Positions 28,923 through 39,169 of a DNA stretch of 64,000 nucleotides are shown one piece after another (the first letter of the stretch is position 1; each line of letters starts with the position of its first letter). The stretch comes from Caldisphaera lagunensis DSM 15908. GTDB lineage: Archaea; Thermoproteota; Thermoprotei_A; Sulfolobales; Acidilobaceae. A model generated the notes under the pieces. The model made no database searches. It was not told the DNA's origin and was given only the letters and a program-made list of their open reading frames with translations. The stretch lies in NCBI RefSeq assembly GCF_000317795.1, contig NC_019791.1, positions 1,364,001 to 1,428,000 on the forward strand, read 5' to 3'. Both the position numbers and the translations under genes were made by a program.

Positions 28923-29276
28923 TCTTTCACCAACAGTAATACTACAAATAAACCTTTTATAAATTTGCAAAAATAATATTATATATAATATGTTAATTGG
29001 TATTACAATAATGGTGCCTTTTTGACTAGAATAAAAACTAAGAATTTTTATAATGACTTTTTATTATATTCAAACTAGATTGACTAGCAAGCTTTGAAGG
29101 GTTTGTATGAAATAATTTTTTCATAATTTTGATTTTATTAATAAACAGATCTTTATTGTTATCTTATATATTATTAGATTTATTACTACTAGAAATAGTA
29201 ACGCAATGAAATTTTTCCTATAAAGGATCTAAAAGCTTAAAAATTAATACGTAGTTTTAACTAATGGTGAGATTAT
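28923..29276. other. Intergenic region between a divergent pair; no gene seen
   Basis: About 350 bp of AT-rich DNA between the minus-strand CPNC protein and atpK. It must hold both promoters; GCTTAAAAATTA near 29233 is a plausible TATA element for atpK. I see no ORF of coding character, no box C/D pattern and no repeat beyond a short TTACTA/TAGTAA dyad. Confidence 0.5.
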
Positions 29277-29672
29277 ATGGATAAGAGGATCATAGAAGGT
29301 ATTAACTTGATTATCAGGGAATCATTAAAGAGACCTAAATATAGGTATATTATGATTGTAGTTGCATTAATTTCAATAATGGCGGCATTTATAACGGGAA
29401 TTGCAATAACTCATGCAGCAACTACCTCTTCTTCTATAACCCAGGCATCAGCCTATGCAGAATTAGGTAAAGCTATTGGTGCAGGCTTAGCAATAGGATT
29501 GGCTGGTATAGGAGGAGGTTATAGTGTAGGTGTGGCTGGCGCAGCTGCAATAAGCGCAATAGCAGAGAATAGAGAGTTATTTGGTACATCATTTATATTC
29601 GTAGTTTTAGGAGAAGGAATAGCTATATATGGGTTATTAGTTGCTATAATAATATTGTTCGTATTGCCATAA
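29277..29672 (+). CDS. atpK: A-type ATP synthase subunit K (rotor proteolipid)
   Basis: The membrane rotor subunit (c subunit) of the archaeal ATP synthase. The hairpin consists of a Gly/Ala-rich helix (AIGAGLAIGLAGIGGGYSVG) and a second helix with the ion-binding glutamate in FVVLGEGIAIYGLL. The N-terminal ~50 residues contain a basic leader and a hydrophobic helix ending before ITHAATTSS, which looks like a cleavable or extra membrane segment; a downstream ATG at Met26 would shorten it. GGTGA precedes the chosen ATG. No other atp subunit gene is near, so the K subunit is encoded away from the main operon. Confidence 0.88.
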   Translation: MDKRIIEGINLIIRESLKRPKYRYIMIVVALISIMAAFITGIAITHAATTSSSITQASAYAELGKAIGAGLAIGLAGIGGGYSVGVAGAAAISAIAENRELFGTSFIFVVLGEGIAIYGLLVAIIILFVLP

Positions 29673-29753
29673 AACTATTTTTCATAAATACTTAATACTT
29701 ATATTTTACTATTTTTCTTAGTTTAATGTGATTGAAGCATTAGGTGTCTAGAA

Positions 29754-31202
29754 GTGGTCGAGCCAAAGAAGGAAAAAAAGGAAAGAGATTTTTCTCAATG
29801 GTATGATTGGATATTGGAGAGAGCAGAAATTTATGACTATGGAAGATATCCAATAAAAGGAATGGGAATTTGGTTGCCTTATGGTTTTCAAATAAGGAAA
29901 AAAACAATCGATCTAATAAGGGATCTTTTAGATTCCACAGGGCATGAAGAAATTCTGTTTCCATTGCTAATACCAAAGTGGATGTTAGAAAAAGAAAGCG
30001 AACACATTAGGGGTTTCGAGGAAGAAGTTTTTTGGGTAACTCACGGTGGATTAGAAGAATTAGATCAGAAACTAGCTTTAAGACCTACTAGTGAAACTAT
30101 TATAACATATTATGAATCACTTTGGTATCAAAGCTATAGACAATTACCAAGAAAGTTATATCAAATAGTAAGTATGTTTAGATATGAAACAAAAGCTACA
30201 AGGCCATTAATAAGATTAAGGGAAGTAACTACATTTAAAGAAGCTCACACGATTCATGATACCTTTGAAAGCGCAGAACAACAAATAAAGGAGGCAATAG
30301 ATATCTATAAAAAGTTTTTTGACGAACTAGGAATACCTTATATAATTAGTAAGAGACCCGATTGGGATAAATTTGCTGGTGCATTATATACCATAGCATT
30401 CGATACAATGATGCCTGATGGAAGAACTTTACAAATAGGAACAGTTCATAATCTAGGGCAGAGCTTTTCAAAGGCATTTAATTATAAAATACAATTAAAA
30501 GATGAATCTTTTGATCATCCTTGGCAAACAAGTTATGGAATTAGCGATAGGGTTGTTGCAACTATTATTGGTGTACATGGTGATGATAATGGATTAGTTT
30601 TGCCTCCAAATATAGCACCAACACAAGTAATTGTGATTCCTATCCCATCAAGTGATGAGTCAGAAACAAAATCTATAATTGATTATAGCAGGAAAATTTT
30701 AAATGAATTATTAGAATCAAAGGTAAGAGCTAAAATAGATGATAGAAGTGAAATGACACCTGGAGAAAAATATTATTATTGGGAAGCAAAAGGTGTACCT
30801 GTAAGAATTGAAATAGGATCAAGAGAATTGAGAACGCATAATTTAACAGTTGTTAGAAGAGATACTTTATCTAAAATAACTATAGGAGAAAAAGAATTAA
30901 TCAATGAAATAAATCATATTATGAATAGCATTCAAAATAATTTATATGAAAGGGCGTGGAAGGATTTAAAACAAAAAATATATGAAACAGATAATTTAAA
31001 TGAGGCAAGGCAATATTTAGATAAAAAAGGAATAGTAGAAATCCCTTGGTGCGGAAAAGAATCTTGTGCAAATAAAGTAATGGAGTCTCTAGGAGCAAAA
31101 AGCTTAGGCACACCATGGCCATCACAAAAGATATCTGGTAAAAAATGCCCAATATGTGGAGAAAAAGCTCAAACAACTATGAGATATGCAAGACAATACT
31201 AA
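29754..31202 (+). CDS. proS: Prolyl-tRNA synthetase (archaeal/eukaryal type)
   Basis: A class IIa synthetase that charges tRNA-Pro. Motif 1 lies around [15 protein letters not shown], motif 2 around [18 protein letters not shown] with the TFKEAHT loop, and motif 3 near [20 protein letters not shown]. An anticodon-binding domain follows, then the C-terminal zinc-type domain of archaeal ProRS with CGKESC and CPICG, ending in a tyrosine (ARQY). The start is a GTG at 29754 with AGGTG upstream. The length of 482 residues is standard. Confidence 0.95.
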   Translation: MVEPKKEKKERDFSQWYDWILERAEIYDYGRYPIKGMGIWLPYGFQIRKKTIDLIRDLLDSTGHEEILFPLLIPKWMLEKESEHIRGFEEEVFWVTHGGLEELDQKLALRPTSETIITYYESLWYQSYRQLPRKLYQIVSMFRYETKATRPLIRLREVTTFKEAHTIHDTFESAEQQIKEAIDIYKKFFDELGIPYIISKRPDWDKFAGALYTIAFDTMMPDGRTLQIGTVHNLGQSFSKAFNYKIQLKDESFDHPWQTSYGISDRVVATIIGVHGDDNGLVLPPNIAPTQVIVIPIPSSDESETKSIIDYSRKILNELLESKVRAKIDDRSEMTPGEKYYYWEAKGVPVRIEIGSRELRTHNLTVVRRDTLSKITIGEKELINEINHIMNSIQNNLYERAWKDLKQKIYETDNLNEARQYLDKKGIVEIPWCGKESCANKVMESLGAKSLGTPWPSQKISGKKCPICGEKAQTTMRYARQY

Positions 31203-31208
31203 ATAAAA

Positions 31209-31276
31209 TGCTCAGAGGGCTCCTTGCCATCATTAACCTTTTAAGTTTCTGTGTCCACCACACTCTTCATCGCAAT
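31209..31276 (-). ncRNA. Candidate C/D-box small RNA
   Basis: On the minus strand the order is: box C-like GCGATGA (31267-31273), a long first region that could contain a degenerate D' (CAGA), a small hairpin AACTT-AAA-AGGTT, C'-like TGATGG (31227-31232), an 11-nt guide CAAGGAGCCCT, and box D CTGA (31212-31215). A TATA-like TTATAAAC lies about 22 nt upstream of box C. The C' to D spacing is right for an archaeal 2'-O-methylation guide; the N+5 rule would put the methyl on the C of AGGGCTCCTTG in a target RNA. The C to D' half is poorly formed. Confidence 0.5.
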
Positions 31277-31434
31277 AATTAATAAATTGGTTTTAGTTTA
31301 TAATTTATTCATAAGTTCTTGTTATTGATTTTTAAATAAGTTTTTAGATATAATGGTAATGCATTAACTATAATTTTATTTCATCGTCCTAAAATTTTTA
31401 TTCTTTTATAATAATAAGTTAATAGGGGAATAAC

Positions 31435-32556
31435 TTGAATAAAATAAATAATATGATAGGCATACTTCTTCCCTTTACATTATCTGCATTTTCTGTGTTT
31501 TCAATTTCTATGGTATTATTACAAATAACAAATTATTTTAAAGTTCCCTTATATATCATAAGTTTTACATTTCCATTAGATTTTATTGGTGGAGCAGTTG
31601 GAGGTGTAATATTAGGTAAATTCGCAGATAAGATTGGCAGAAAAATGACTACAATAATATCTATATTAATTTTTTCTATCTCTTTGATTTTGGCATCTTT
31701 TTCTAATTCTTTGATAGAATTATTTATTTGTTGGTTTTTTATAGGATTTGGAGTTAATGCAGAAAACGGAATTGCTTATGCATTAATTGTTGAGACTCTG
31801 GGATCTTATACTGGCTCATTTGGAGGTCTTGTACAAGGACTTTATTATATTGGTTTTGGACTAGACGTTTTAACATATAGGTTTATTGCATATTGGAGAA
31901 CCTTGTTTTTGATTGTTGGTATTATAAGTCTTGCGATAGGCTTACCATCTTCCATTATAATAAAAGAAACTTTAAAAAGAACCCAAACAAAGCCCGTTGG
32001 TATAAGGAATCTCTTTAATATAGAATATAGATACAAAACGATACTTTTGTCATTAATAGTTATTGGTGCATTTCTATTAAGCGTTCCTTTATTAAGCATT
32101 GTTCCTAGTTTTATGGAAAAAATAAATATGACTAATTATATTGGTGTTCTTTCAATAGTTGGTTTCTTATCTTATTGGTTCTCAGGTTTTTTATCAGATA
32201 AAATAGGAAGAGCAAAGAATACATTAATATTTTCATCATTAGGTTTATTATCAGCAATTTTGCTAATTTTCTTTGGAATATCATCTTTATTAATAGTCGT
32301 GTTTTTGGCATTACTTTACATATCTTCAGGATTATTTTCATACGATGGAATATGGGTGAGTGAAAATTATCCTATAGAATTAAGAGCAACAGCATCGAAC
32401 TTCGTTTTTATGTTTGGAAGACTTATTGGAGGATTTGCACCGGAAATCACGTCATTAATAGGTTCTCTAAATCTTTCGTATGGTTTAGGGATCGTCTCTG
32501 CTATATCTTCAGCCCTGATATTGATATCCTCTATAATTTTTACTAGATTTAAATAA
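31435..32556 (+). CDS. MFS transporter, 12-helix type
   Basis: A major facilitator superfamily permease. The loop 2-3 motif is GKFADKIGRKMT and its second-half repeat GFLSDKIGRAKNT; about twelve hydrophobic helices fill the 373 residues, a compact size. The C-terminal half has ENYPIELRATASNFVFMFGR, typical of sugar/organic-acid porters of the MHS/SP-like groups. The start is a TTG at 31435 behind GGGGA; an ATG six codons later is also possible. The substrate cannot be called. A second MFS gene follows after 91 bp but shares little sequence with it. Confidence 0.82.
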   Translation: MNKINNMIGILLPFTLSAFSVFSISMVLLQITNYFKVPLYIISFTFPLDFIGGAVGGVILGKFADKIGRKMTTIISILIFSISLILASFSNSLIELFICWFFIGFGVNAENGIAYALIVETLGSYTGSFGGLVQGLYYIGFGLDVLTYRFIAYWRTLFLIVGIISLAIGLPSSIIIKETLKRTQTKPVGIRNLFNIEYRYKTILLSLIVIGAFLLSVPLLSIVPSFMEKINMTNYIGVLSIVGFLSYWFSGFLSDKIGRAKNTLIFSSLGLLSAILLIFFGISSLLIVVFLALLYISSGLFSYDGIWVSENYPIELRATASNFVFMFGRLIGGFAPEITSLIGSLNLSYGLGIVSAISSALILISSIIFTRFK

Positions 32557-32647
32557 AATCTCATCTATGACCAAATAAAATTTGTTTTATTTAATCAAGT
32601 AAAATTTTATGTGGATCTTTTATAACAATTTATAAGGAGTGAATTTA

Positions 32648-33994
32648 ATGATTTATTCGGTGAAGATCTTGGGAGAAAAGGTATATACCGGATTTCCATG
32701 GGCAGCCTTTGTAGCATTATCATTGGGTATGATAGTCTTTGGCTTAGCTGAGAGCTACGGACCATTATCAGCATTAACTCAAGTAGTTCCTTCTAATTTA
32801 GCATGGTTGGCATTTACTTTGCCTTATATATTTGGAGGTATAGGAGCATTTATATCAGGCTATTTGGCAGATATTTTGGGTAGAAAGCTCGCATTCATTT
32901 TAGCATCAGGACTAGTGTTGCTAGGAATGATACTATATTTGCCTATATGGCTAAATGTTGTTACAGGTATTGCAAGAACTATAACTCTATTAATATCAAT
33001 AGCAATCGTTGGAATGGCAGCTATCGGGTTAGAAAGTCCTGTATTAGCCATGATATCAGAAAGCGTTAGTTCACAACATAGAAGTAAATTACTTGTTCTT
33101 GGCCCAAACTTTGGTAATTTGGGAGTCGCATTAGCTTATGTACCATTGCTCATATTTGGTATAAATAACGCTAAGGCCTCTGCATATAACTATGAACTAG
33201 CTTTAATTCTTATGTATATTGCTCCAACAATAGGATTAATTTTAGCATGGTTAAAAGCTACTGAGACCTTACCTTGGAAAGCAATTAAAACGAAGAAAAA
33301 TGTAGAAGAAGCATGGAAGGCTATAGATAAAAACTCTGAGGTTGTAAATCCTAATGCTGGTTTAGGCTTTAGACTACTTACTCTAATACTTATAGGGATT
33401 GTTCAAGATGTCGCCTTTGTCTATATTACATATGGAGCATCATATGCTTATTTCAGTAATATTGCTGAATATGTTCCATTGATTGGAGGTTTTACTATGA
33501 CAATAGTTGGCATAATAACAGGATTATTTATAACATCAAAAGTTAGTAGAAAAGTTTTTGCTGTAATATCTTATTCTATGCTTGCAGTATTTTGGGTATT
33601 ACTATGGGGTGTTGCAAGTATAACAAATTCTTCAATAGCTATATTATCTATGTTTACTTTATTAATGATTCCAGTAGAAACAACTTGGGCTACAAGGGCA
33701 CTGTTAGAACCAGAATTGTTCCCAACAAATAGAAGAGGGATGCTTATTTCATTAGTAAGATTCGTAGTTTGGGTATCAGCAGGGATTATAGCAGGTTTAT
33801 TGATATTAATACCATTATCCTTCACAATAGGAGCATTATCGATGTTCATTATAGCATTAGCAGGCGTAGGTGGAGCATTATTCTGGTATTATAAAGGGTT
33901 TGAAACTGGTAATAAGAATTTACTAGGATTAGATTTGCAAGAATCAATGCGTAAAATAGCTCCAGTCAAGGCTTCTGATCCAAAAGATGATTAA
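32648..33994 (+). CDS. MFS transporter
   Basis: A second, longer major facilitator protein of about 449 residues. The motif in the first half is GYLADILGRKLAF, and PELFPTNRRGMLISLVRF marks the second half. The N terminus is short before helix 1 (FPWAAFVALSLGMIVFG). An extended cytoplasmic central loop (KTKKNVEEAWKAIDKNSEV) and a charged C-terminal tail are visible. The ATG at 32648 is preceded by GGAG; a GTG opens the frame three codons earlier. Substrate unknown; metabolite uptake suits a heterotroph, but that is inference. Confidence 0.8.
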   Translation: MIYSVKILGEKVYTGFPWAAFVALSLGMIVFGLAESYGPLSALTQVVPSNLAWLAFTLPYIFGGIGAFISGYLADILGRKLAFILASGLVLLGMILYLPIWLNVVTGIARTITLLISIAIVGMAAIGLESPVLAMISESVSSQHRSKLLVLGPNFGNLGVALAYVPLLIFGINNAKASAYNYELALILMYIAPTIGLILAWLKATETLPWKAIKTKKNVEEAWKAIDKNSEVVNPNAGLGFRLLTLILIGIVQDVAFVYITYGASYAYFSNIAEYVPLIGGFTMTIVGIITGLFITSKVSRKVFAVISYSMLAVFWVLLWGVASITNSSIAILSMFTLLMIPVETTWATRALLEPELFPTNRRGMLISLVRFVVWVSAGIIAGLLILIPLSFTIGALSMFIIALAGVGGALFWYYKGFETGNKNLLGLDLQESMRKIAPVKASDPKDD

Positions 33995-34057
33995 TTTTTA
34001 ATTTTTAAATATAAAGGTATATAATAGTTTTTTTGAATTGAAAACTTGGAGTTGAAA

Positions 34058-34798
34058 ATGCTAAAAAATGATAATAAAGTTAATGGAAATCAAGGATTAG
34101 AGGAAAAATTTTGGAAAAATATAGTGTCTGAAATAGAGACGTATTCTGAAAAAGGATGTTATGAAAAAGTAAATACATTAATGAGTTTTTTCGTTTTAAA
34201 GAGATTGAGAATAATTGCGTCAGCATTGGCCAAAGGATCTAACATTATAATAGATGTAGGAAATGGTCCAGGCACCTCTACAAAATATATTAAAGGTATT
34301 TTGAACCCCAGCCATTTGATAGCCATGGATCCCTCTTTTGCTATGAATAAAATAACAAAAGACAATATAAAAAACATTAGCGTGATAAATGGAATGGCCG
34401 AAAATATACCAGTAAAAAGTTCTTCAATAGACGCTGTAATTGCAATGTTTTCATTTAGAGATGTAAGAAATTATGATTTAGCATTACGCGAGTTTTCTAG
34501 AGTGTTAAAAGAAAATGGGAAGCTAATAATTTTAGATCTCTATAAACCTGAAACTGTTATGGAAAAAATAATTTCGTTTTTCCAATTTAATATTTTAGCT
34601 GTTGTATTTGGGATCGTTATGGGATGTGGTAGAGATGCTTTATTATATCCTGACTTACATAAAACAATTTATTATATGTATAATTCAAAGGAAATTTTAA
34701 AGTCAGTTAATAAATATTTCAAAAAAGTATCATTTAAGAAAAAGCCTATTATAGTAGGAATTCTTTGGGCGAGTGATCCAAGAAAGGATAAAATTTAA
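34058..34798 (+). CDS. Class I SAM-dependent methyltransferase (UbiE/Coq5-like)
   Basis: A Rossmann-fold methyltransferase. Motif I is IIIDVGNGPGTSTKYI, with the acidic residue in LIAMDPSFAM, then SVINGMAENIPVKSSSIDAVI and LREFSRVLKENGKLIILDLYKP, the order typical of UbiE/MenG-type enzymes. The C-terminal part is more divergent and hydrophobic, suggesting a lipophilic substrate. The ATG at 34058 follows GGAG; the frame opens four codons before. A prenyl diphosphate synthase lies next, so a quinone or prenyl-lipid substrate is plausible, but this rests only on neighbourhood. Confidence 0.72.
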   Translation: MLKNDNKVNGNQGLEEKFWKNIVSEIETYSEKGCYEKVNTLMSFFVLKRLRIIASALAKGSNIIIDVGNGPGTSTKYIKGILNPSHLIAMDPSFAMNKITKDNIKNISVINGMAENIPVKSSSIDAVIAMFSFRDVRNYDLALREFSRVLKENGKLIILDLYKPETVMEKIISFFQFNILAVVFGIVMGCGRDALLYPDLHKTIYYMYNSKEILKSVNKYFKKVSFKKKPIIVGILWASDPRKDKI

Positions 34799-34984
34799 TT
34801 TATTTAATTTTTCAGTTGTTAAGAATGAATTAATTGTTACCAATAAATTAAAAAATTAAAATAAATTTCCAATGTATAGAATATTTAAATAATTACTATT
34901 TCTAAAACTAAAGTAGAGGGTAGAATGCATATTAATAAACTTTAACTAATATATGCAAATAATGGAAAAAGTGGTGCGCTGAAA

Positions 34985-35911
34985 TTGGACAAAGAACAAT
35001 CCTATGAGGATATCGACACTTCAATTTTAGAAAAATGGGAAAAGGTGAGAGAATATTTAGAACCAAAAATAGAAGATGCAGCAAAATCAATGGAAAACTT
35101 AGGAATAGATGGTATTGCTAGATATCTTACGATAGGAGGTAAGATGTTTAGAGGTTTCTTAACTGTACTTTTTGCAGAATCATTGGGCGCAAGTTTAGAT
35201 TATGCTTCAGATGCTGCAGTTGCTATAGAAATGGTTCATGCAGCAAGTCTTGCAATAGATGATATAGTTGATAAAGATACTAATAGAAGGGGTAAATTAT
35301 CAGGCTGGATTATATATGGTATTGGAAAAACGGCCTTAACTGCTTTGCTTTTAGTTCCTGTTGCACAAAGAGTGATAGAAAAATATGGATTTGATGCAAT
35401 AAGATATAGTATAAAGTCATGGGAGGCAATGGTAAGGGGCGAAATTTTAGATGCATACGCCTCATTAAAATTAAATCCTTCCGAATATATGAATGTTATT
35501 AAGTTAAAAACTGCTTCATTATTTAGCTTATCTGCTGTATTAGGTGTGATAGCTGCAAAGAATAATAATTTGGTAGACAATGCAGAATTTTATGGTGATA
35601 AATTAGGTATAGCTTATCAACTAGCCGATGATATTGGGGATTATTATTCATATCTTATAGGAAAAAAAGAAAAACTTGATCCAGGAGAAGTCTTATTTGA
35701 AAAATACATAATGCATAGATACCCTATTAGTGAGAGGGGGGATGAAATAATAAAAAATGGAATGAATATATTGAATGATGTAGTAAATGAGGCATCAAAT
35801 GCAATAGTTGAATTGCCGGAATCAAAACAAAAATCAATGTTATCAAGAATACCATACTTCATGGTTAACAAGATGTTAGAAAGTGTTGGACTTACTTTAA
35901 AAAGGTTTTAA
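34985..35911 (+). CDS. Trans-prenyl diphosphate synthase
   Basis: Condenses isopentenyl diphosphate with allylic primers to make polyprenyl diphosphates for membrane lipids or quinones. Both Asp-rich motifs are intact: DDIVD at residues 92-96 and DDIGD at 215-219; GGKMFRGFLT binds the diphosphate. The residue five before the first motif is alanine and serine is at minus four, so no bulky side chain blocks the tunnel and the product is probably C20 or longer; that is inference from the family. The start is a TTG at 34985 with GGTG about 9 nt upstream. Confidence 0.88.
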   Translation: MDKEQSYEDIDTSILEKWEKVREYLEPKIEDAAKSMENLGIDGIARYLTIGGKMFRGFLTVLFAESLGASLDYASDAAVAIEMVHAASLAIDDIVDKDTNRRGKLSGWIIYGIGKTALTALLLVPVAQRVIEKYGFDAIRYSIKSWEAMVRGEILDAYASLKLNPSEYMNVIKLKTASLFSLSAVLGVIAAKNNNLVDNAEFYGDKLGIAYQLADDIGDYYSYLIGKKEKLDPGEVLFEKYIMHRYPISERGDEIIKNGMNILNDVVNEASNAIVELPESKQKSMLSRIPYFMVNKMLESVGLTLKRF

Positions 35912-36145
35912 CTATAGGTTTCTGTTTATTAATTTTAAATAAGCCTTTCAGAAATATTTTCGTCCTCTTTACAAGAGATCCCATCTTTGAGAGCACGGTA
36001 GTTTGCATAAGGAATTAAAAAGAGCTAATAGAAATTAAGAAGTTTAAATATAAATCTAATCCTAGAGGTAAAAAAATATTATTTGCGCAAATTTCTAATA
36101 AATATGAGTAAAACTACTTATAGCTAATAAGTTTAAGGTGAAAAG

Positions 36146-36820
36146 ATGGAAAGCTTTAATAAGAAAATGTCATTGATAAATTACTTAAAGAATTCAGGAT
36201 TTATTAAAACAAAGAAAGTGGAAGAAGCTCTTATTAATGTTGACAGAGCTAACTTTGTTTTATCACAATATTTAAGTGAGGCATACGAAGATAAACCATT
36301 ACCTATAGGTTACGGGCAAACAATTAGCGCCCCAAGTATTGTAGCATATATGACAGAGTTATTAGAAGTTAATGAAGGAAATAAAATCTTAGAAATTGGA
36401 ACTGGGTCAGGATATCAAACTGCAATACTATCATACCTAGTTAAAGAAAAGGGCTTAATTGTTTCAATAGAAAGAATAAAAGAGTTATCAGAAATGGCTT
36501 ATAAAAACCTTGAAAGATTAGGTTTGCATAAAAATGTAAAGTTAATTGTTGGAGATGGATCTCTAGGATATGAAGAAGAAAAGCCTTATGACAGAATAAT
36601 AATAACTGCTGCAACTCCGGTTGTGCCGAAATTTATTAATATGCAATTAAAAAATAATGGTATTGCTATATTACCTTTAGGAACATTAGAGGAACAAAAA
36701 CTAGCCATAATTAGAAAAGATGAATTTGGAAATATTGAATTGCGTTATGATATCAGTGTAATATTTGTTCCATTAATTGGTTATGAAGGATTTAAATTTG
36801 GTAAAGAGGAAACAAATTAA
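36146..36820 (+). CDS. pcm: Protein-L-isoaspartate O-methyltransferase
   Basis: Repairs isoaspartyl residues that form by protein ageing, a common need at high temperature. Family features are DRANFVLSQYLSEAYEDKPLP, then GQTISAPSIVAYMTELL and the SAM motif ILEIGTGSGYQTAIL, with ERIKELSEMAYKNL as motif II. The C-terminal strand region is present, for 224 residues in all. AAGGTGA precedes the ATG. The 234-bp gap upstream shows no convincing RNA gene. Confidence 0.92.
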   Translation: MESFNKKMSLINYLKNSGFIKTKKVEEALINVDRANFVLSQYLSEAYEDKPLPIGYGQTISAPSIVAYMTELLEVNEGNKILEIGTGSGYQTAILSYLVKEKGLIVSIERIKELSEMAYKNLERLGLHKNVKLIVGDGSLGYEEEKPYDRIIITAATPVVPKFINMQLKNNGIAILPLGTLEEQKLAIIRKDEFGNIELRYDISVIFVPLIGYEGFKFGKEETN

Positions 36821-36923
36821 ATGTTTCACTCTTCCCTTGTTATGAAGCAGATTATTTTTTAATCATTTTTAAAAAACTTTCTTAATCAAACAAAAAATAA
36901 TATTATTTTTTAACCCTTAATCT

Positions 36924-36941
36924 CTTCTTTATCAAAAGAAG
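36924..36941 (+). promoter_or_regulatory. Small hairpin in the EF-2 5' region
   Basis: CTTCTTT-ATCA-AAAGAAG forms a 7-bp stem ending 2 nt before the GGGTGA ribosome-binding motif of the EF-2 gene. Its AU-rich stem would be unstable at high temperature, so a DNA-level role or no role is as likely as an RNA switch. Confidence 0.3.
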
Positions 36942-36953
36942 TGGGTGAAAAAA

Positions 36954-39167
36954 ATGGGCGCCAGAGTAAAAGTAATTTCAGAAATAGAAAAAATAATGGC
37001 TAACATAGAGCAAGTAAGAAATATAGGTGTTATAGCCCATGTAGATCATGGTAAAACAACAACTAGCGATACATTATTAGCAGGAGCAGGAATTATTTCA
37101 GAAAGAGTTGCAGGAGATGCTCTGCTTTTAGACTACCTTAACGTAGAAAAAGAAAGAGAAATGACAGTTAAAGCGGCTAATGCAAGCTTATATCATGAAT
37201 ATAATGGAAAACCATACGTCATTAACTTAATTGATACTCCGGGACATGTAGACTTTACAGGTATGGTAACAAGAAGTCTTAGAGTATTGGATGGAGGAAT
37301 CGTTGTTGTAGATTCAGCGGAAGGCGTTATGACACAAACCGAAACTGTTTTAAGGCAAGCATTAGAGGAAAGGGTTAAACCAGTTTTATTCATTAACAAG
37401 GTTGATAGATTAATAAAAGAACTAAAGTTCGGACCTCAGCAAATACAAGAAAGATTTGTAGAAATAATTAAAGATGTTAACAATTTGATTGATATGTATG
37501 CTGAGCCTGAATTTAAAAATAAATGGAAAATAAATCCTGCTGAAGGTAATGTTGCATTTGGTAGCGCAAAAGACAAATGGGCTTTAACAGTGCCTGATGC
37601 TACAAAGAAGGGCATAACTTTTCAAAATATAATAGATGCATATTCTTCTAATAATAAAGATAAGGTAGTAGAGCTATTTAAGAAGGCACCTATTTGGGAT
37701 GCATTATTAAATATGGTAGTAAAGTTTATACCAAATCCTAAAGAAGCACAGAAGTATAGAATACCAAAGATATGGAAGGGAAATCTTGATTCAGATTTAG
37801 GTAAGGCTATGATGGAATCAGATCCAAACGGGCCTCTAGTATTTTATGCAAATGCTATTAAGGTAGAAAAAGCCGGAATTGTAGCAACTGGTAGAGTATT
37901 TTCAGGTACGTTAGAGCCTGGTAAAGAAGTTTACATCGTTTCGAGTGATCGTACTGGGAGAATTTTACAGGTAAGCCTATATATGGGGCCATTTAGAGAA
38001 TTAACAGCTAAGATTCCCGCAGGTAACATAGGTGCATTGATGGGTATAGAAGGCCTAAAGTCTGGAGAAACACTTGTTGAAGTATCATACAAATCACAAG
38101 CTGCACCATTCGAGCAACTTCATTATATTAGTGAACCTGTAGTAACATCAGCTATAGAACCAGCAAAATTACAAGATTTGCCGAAAATGATAGACGCTCT
38201 TAAAAAGTTAACATTAGAGGATCCAAATTTGGTAGTGAAAATTAATGAAGAGACAGGAGAATATCTAATATCAGGTATGGGGCAACTTCATTTAGAAATA
38301 GCTATGTGGATGCTGAAGGAATTATATGGGGTAGAAGTAAAGGCTACGCCACCAATAGTTGTTTATAGAGAATCTGTTAAACAGAATAGTAAGGTGTTTG
38401 AAGGAAAGAGCCCTAATAAGCACAATAGATTCTACATAAGTGTAGAGCCATTAAACGATGAGACAATTGATTTGATCCATAAGGGTCTTGTTAATGAAGA
38501 TCAAGATGCTAAGGATAGAGCAAAAATATTAAGAGATAAAGCAAACTGGGATTATGATGAGGCTAGAAAAATATGGTCTATTGATGAAAATATAAACATA
38601 TTTATTGATGCAACATCAGGTGTTCAATATCTAAAAGAAGTGAAGGATACAATATTAGGTGGATTTAGGATAGCGGTAAAAGAAGGACCATTGGCAGCAG
38701 AGCCTGTAAGAGGTCTCAAAGTTGTACTTCATGATGCTGAAATACACGAAGATCCAGTCCACAGAGGTCCAGGTCAGATATATCCTGCTGTTAGAAATGC
38801 TATATGGGCTGCTATGTTGACATCAAAACCAACATTACTTGAACCAATACAGAAACTAGAAATTAAAGTTCCCATGGATTACTTAAGCCCAGTAACTTCA
38901 ATAGTAACAAAGAAAAGAGGAAAGATATTGGATGTTAAACAATCAGGATTGCAAGCAATTGTAACAGCAGAGATACCAGTTGCAGAGAGCTTTGATATAT
39001 CTCAAGAATTAAGAGGGTCAACAGCAGGTAAAGCGTTTTGGGGAACGGAGTTTAGCAGGTGGGCTCCAGTTCCAGATTCGTTATTAGACGATTTGATTAA
39101 GAAAATAAGAGAGAGGAAAGGATTACCTCCAAGACCACCGAAACTAGAAGATCTGTTAGGGCCTTAA
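36954..39167 (+). CDS. fusA: Translation elongation factor EF-2
   Basis: GTPase that translocates tRNAs on the ribosome. G motifs are [12 protein letters not shown] (P loop), DTPGHVDF and NKVD. Domain IV contains [14 protein letters not shown], in which His603 is the residue converted to diphthamide; the gene for the last enzyme of that pathway is at 11.9 kb. The length is 737 residues from the ATG at 36954, which has GGTGA just upstream; the frame opens three codons earlier. It stands alone with a ~120 bp promoter region and converges on the JAMM-like gene with 2 bp between them. Confidence 0.97.
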   Translation: MGARVKVISEIEKIMANIEQVRNIGVIAHVDHGKTTTSDTLLAGAGIISERVAGDALLLDYLNVEKEREMTVKAANASLYHEYNGKPYVINLIDTPGHVDFTGMVTRSLRVLDGGIVVVDSAEGVMTQTETVLRQALEERVKPVLFINKVDRLIKELKFGPQQIQERFVEIIKDVNNLIDMYAEPEFKNKWKINPAEGNVAFGSAKDKWALTVPDATKKGITFQNIIDAYSSNNKDKVVELFKKAPIWDALLNMVVKFIPNPKEAQKYRIPKIWKGNLDSDLGKAMMESDPNGPLVFYANAIKVEKAGIVATGRVFSGTLEPGKEVYIVSSDRTGRILQVSLYMGPFRELTAKIPAGNIGALMGIEGLKSGETLVEVSYKSQAAPFEQLHYISEPVVTSAIEPAKLQDLPKMIDALKKLTLEDPNLVVKINEETGEYLISGMGQLHLEIAMWMLKELYGVEVKATPPIVVYRESVKQNSKVFEGKSPNKHNRFYISVEPLNDETIDLIHKGLVNEDQDAKDRAKILRDKANWDYDEARKIWSIDENINIFIDATSGVQYLKEVKDTILGGFRIAVKEGPLAAEPVRGLKVVLHDAEIHEDPVHRGPGQIYPAVRNAIWAAMLTSKPTLLEPIQKLEIKVPMDYLSPVTSIVTKKRGKILDVKQSGLQAIVTAEIPVAESFDISQELRGSTAGKAFWGTEFSRWAPVPDSLLDDLIKKIRERKGLPPRPPKLEDLLGP

Positions 39168-39169
39168 CC

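Noticed and set aside
35936-36000. Minus-strand AAGATGG and CTGA considered as a second C/D-box sRNA
   Set aside because: Box C has two mismatches, C' is not recognisable, and the spacing is irregular.
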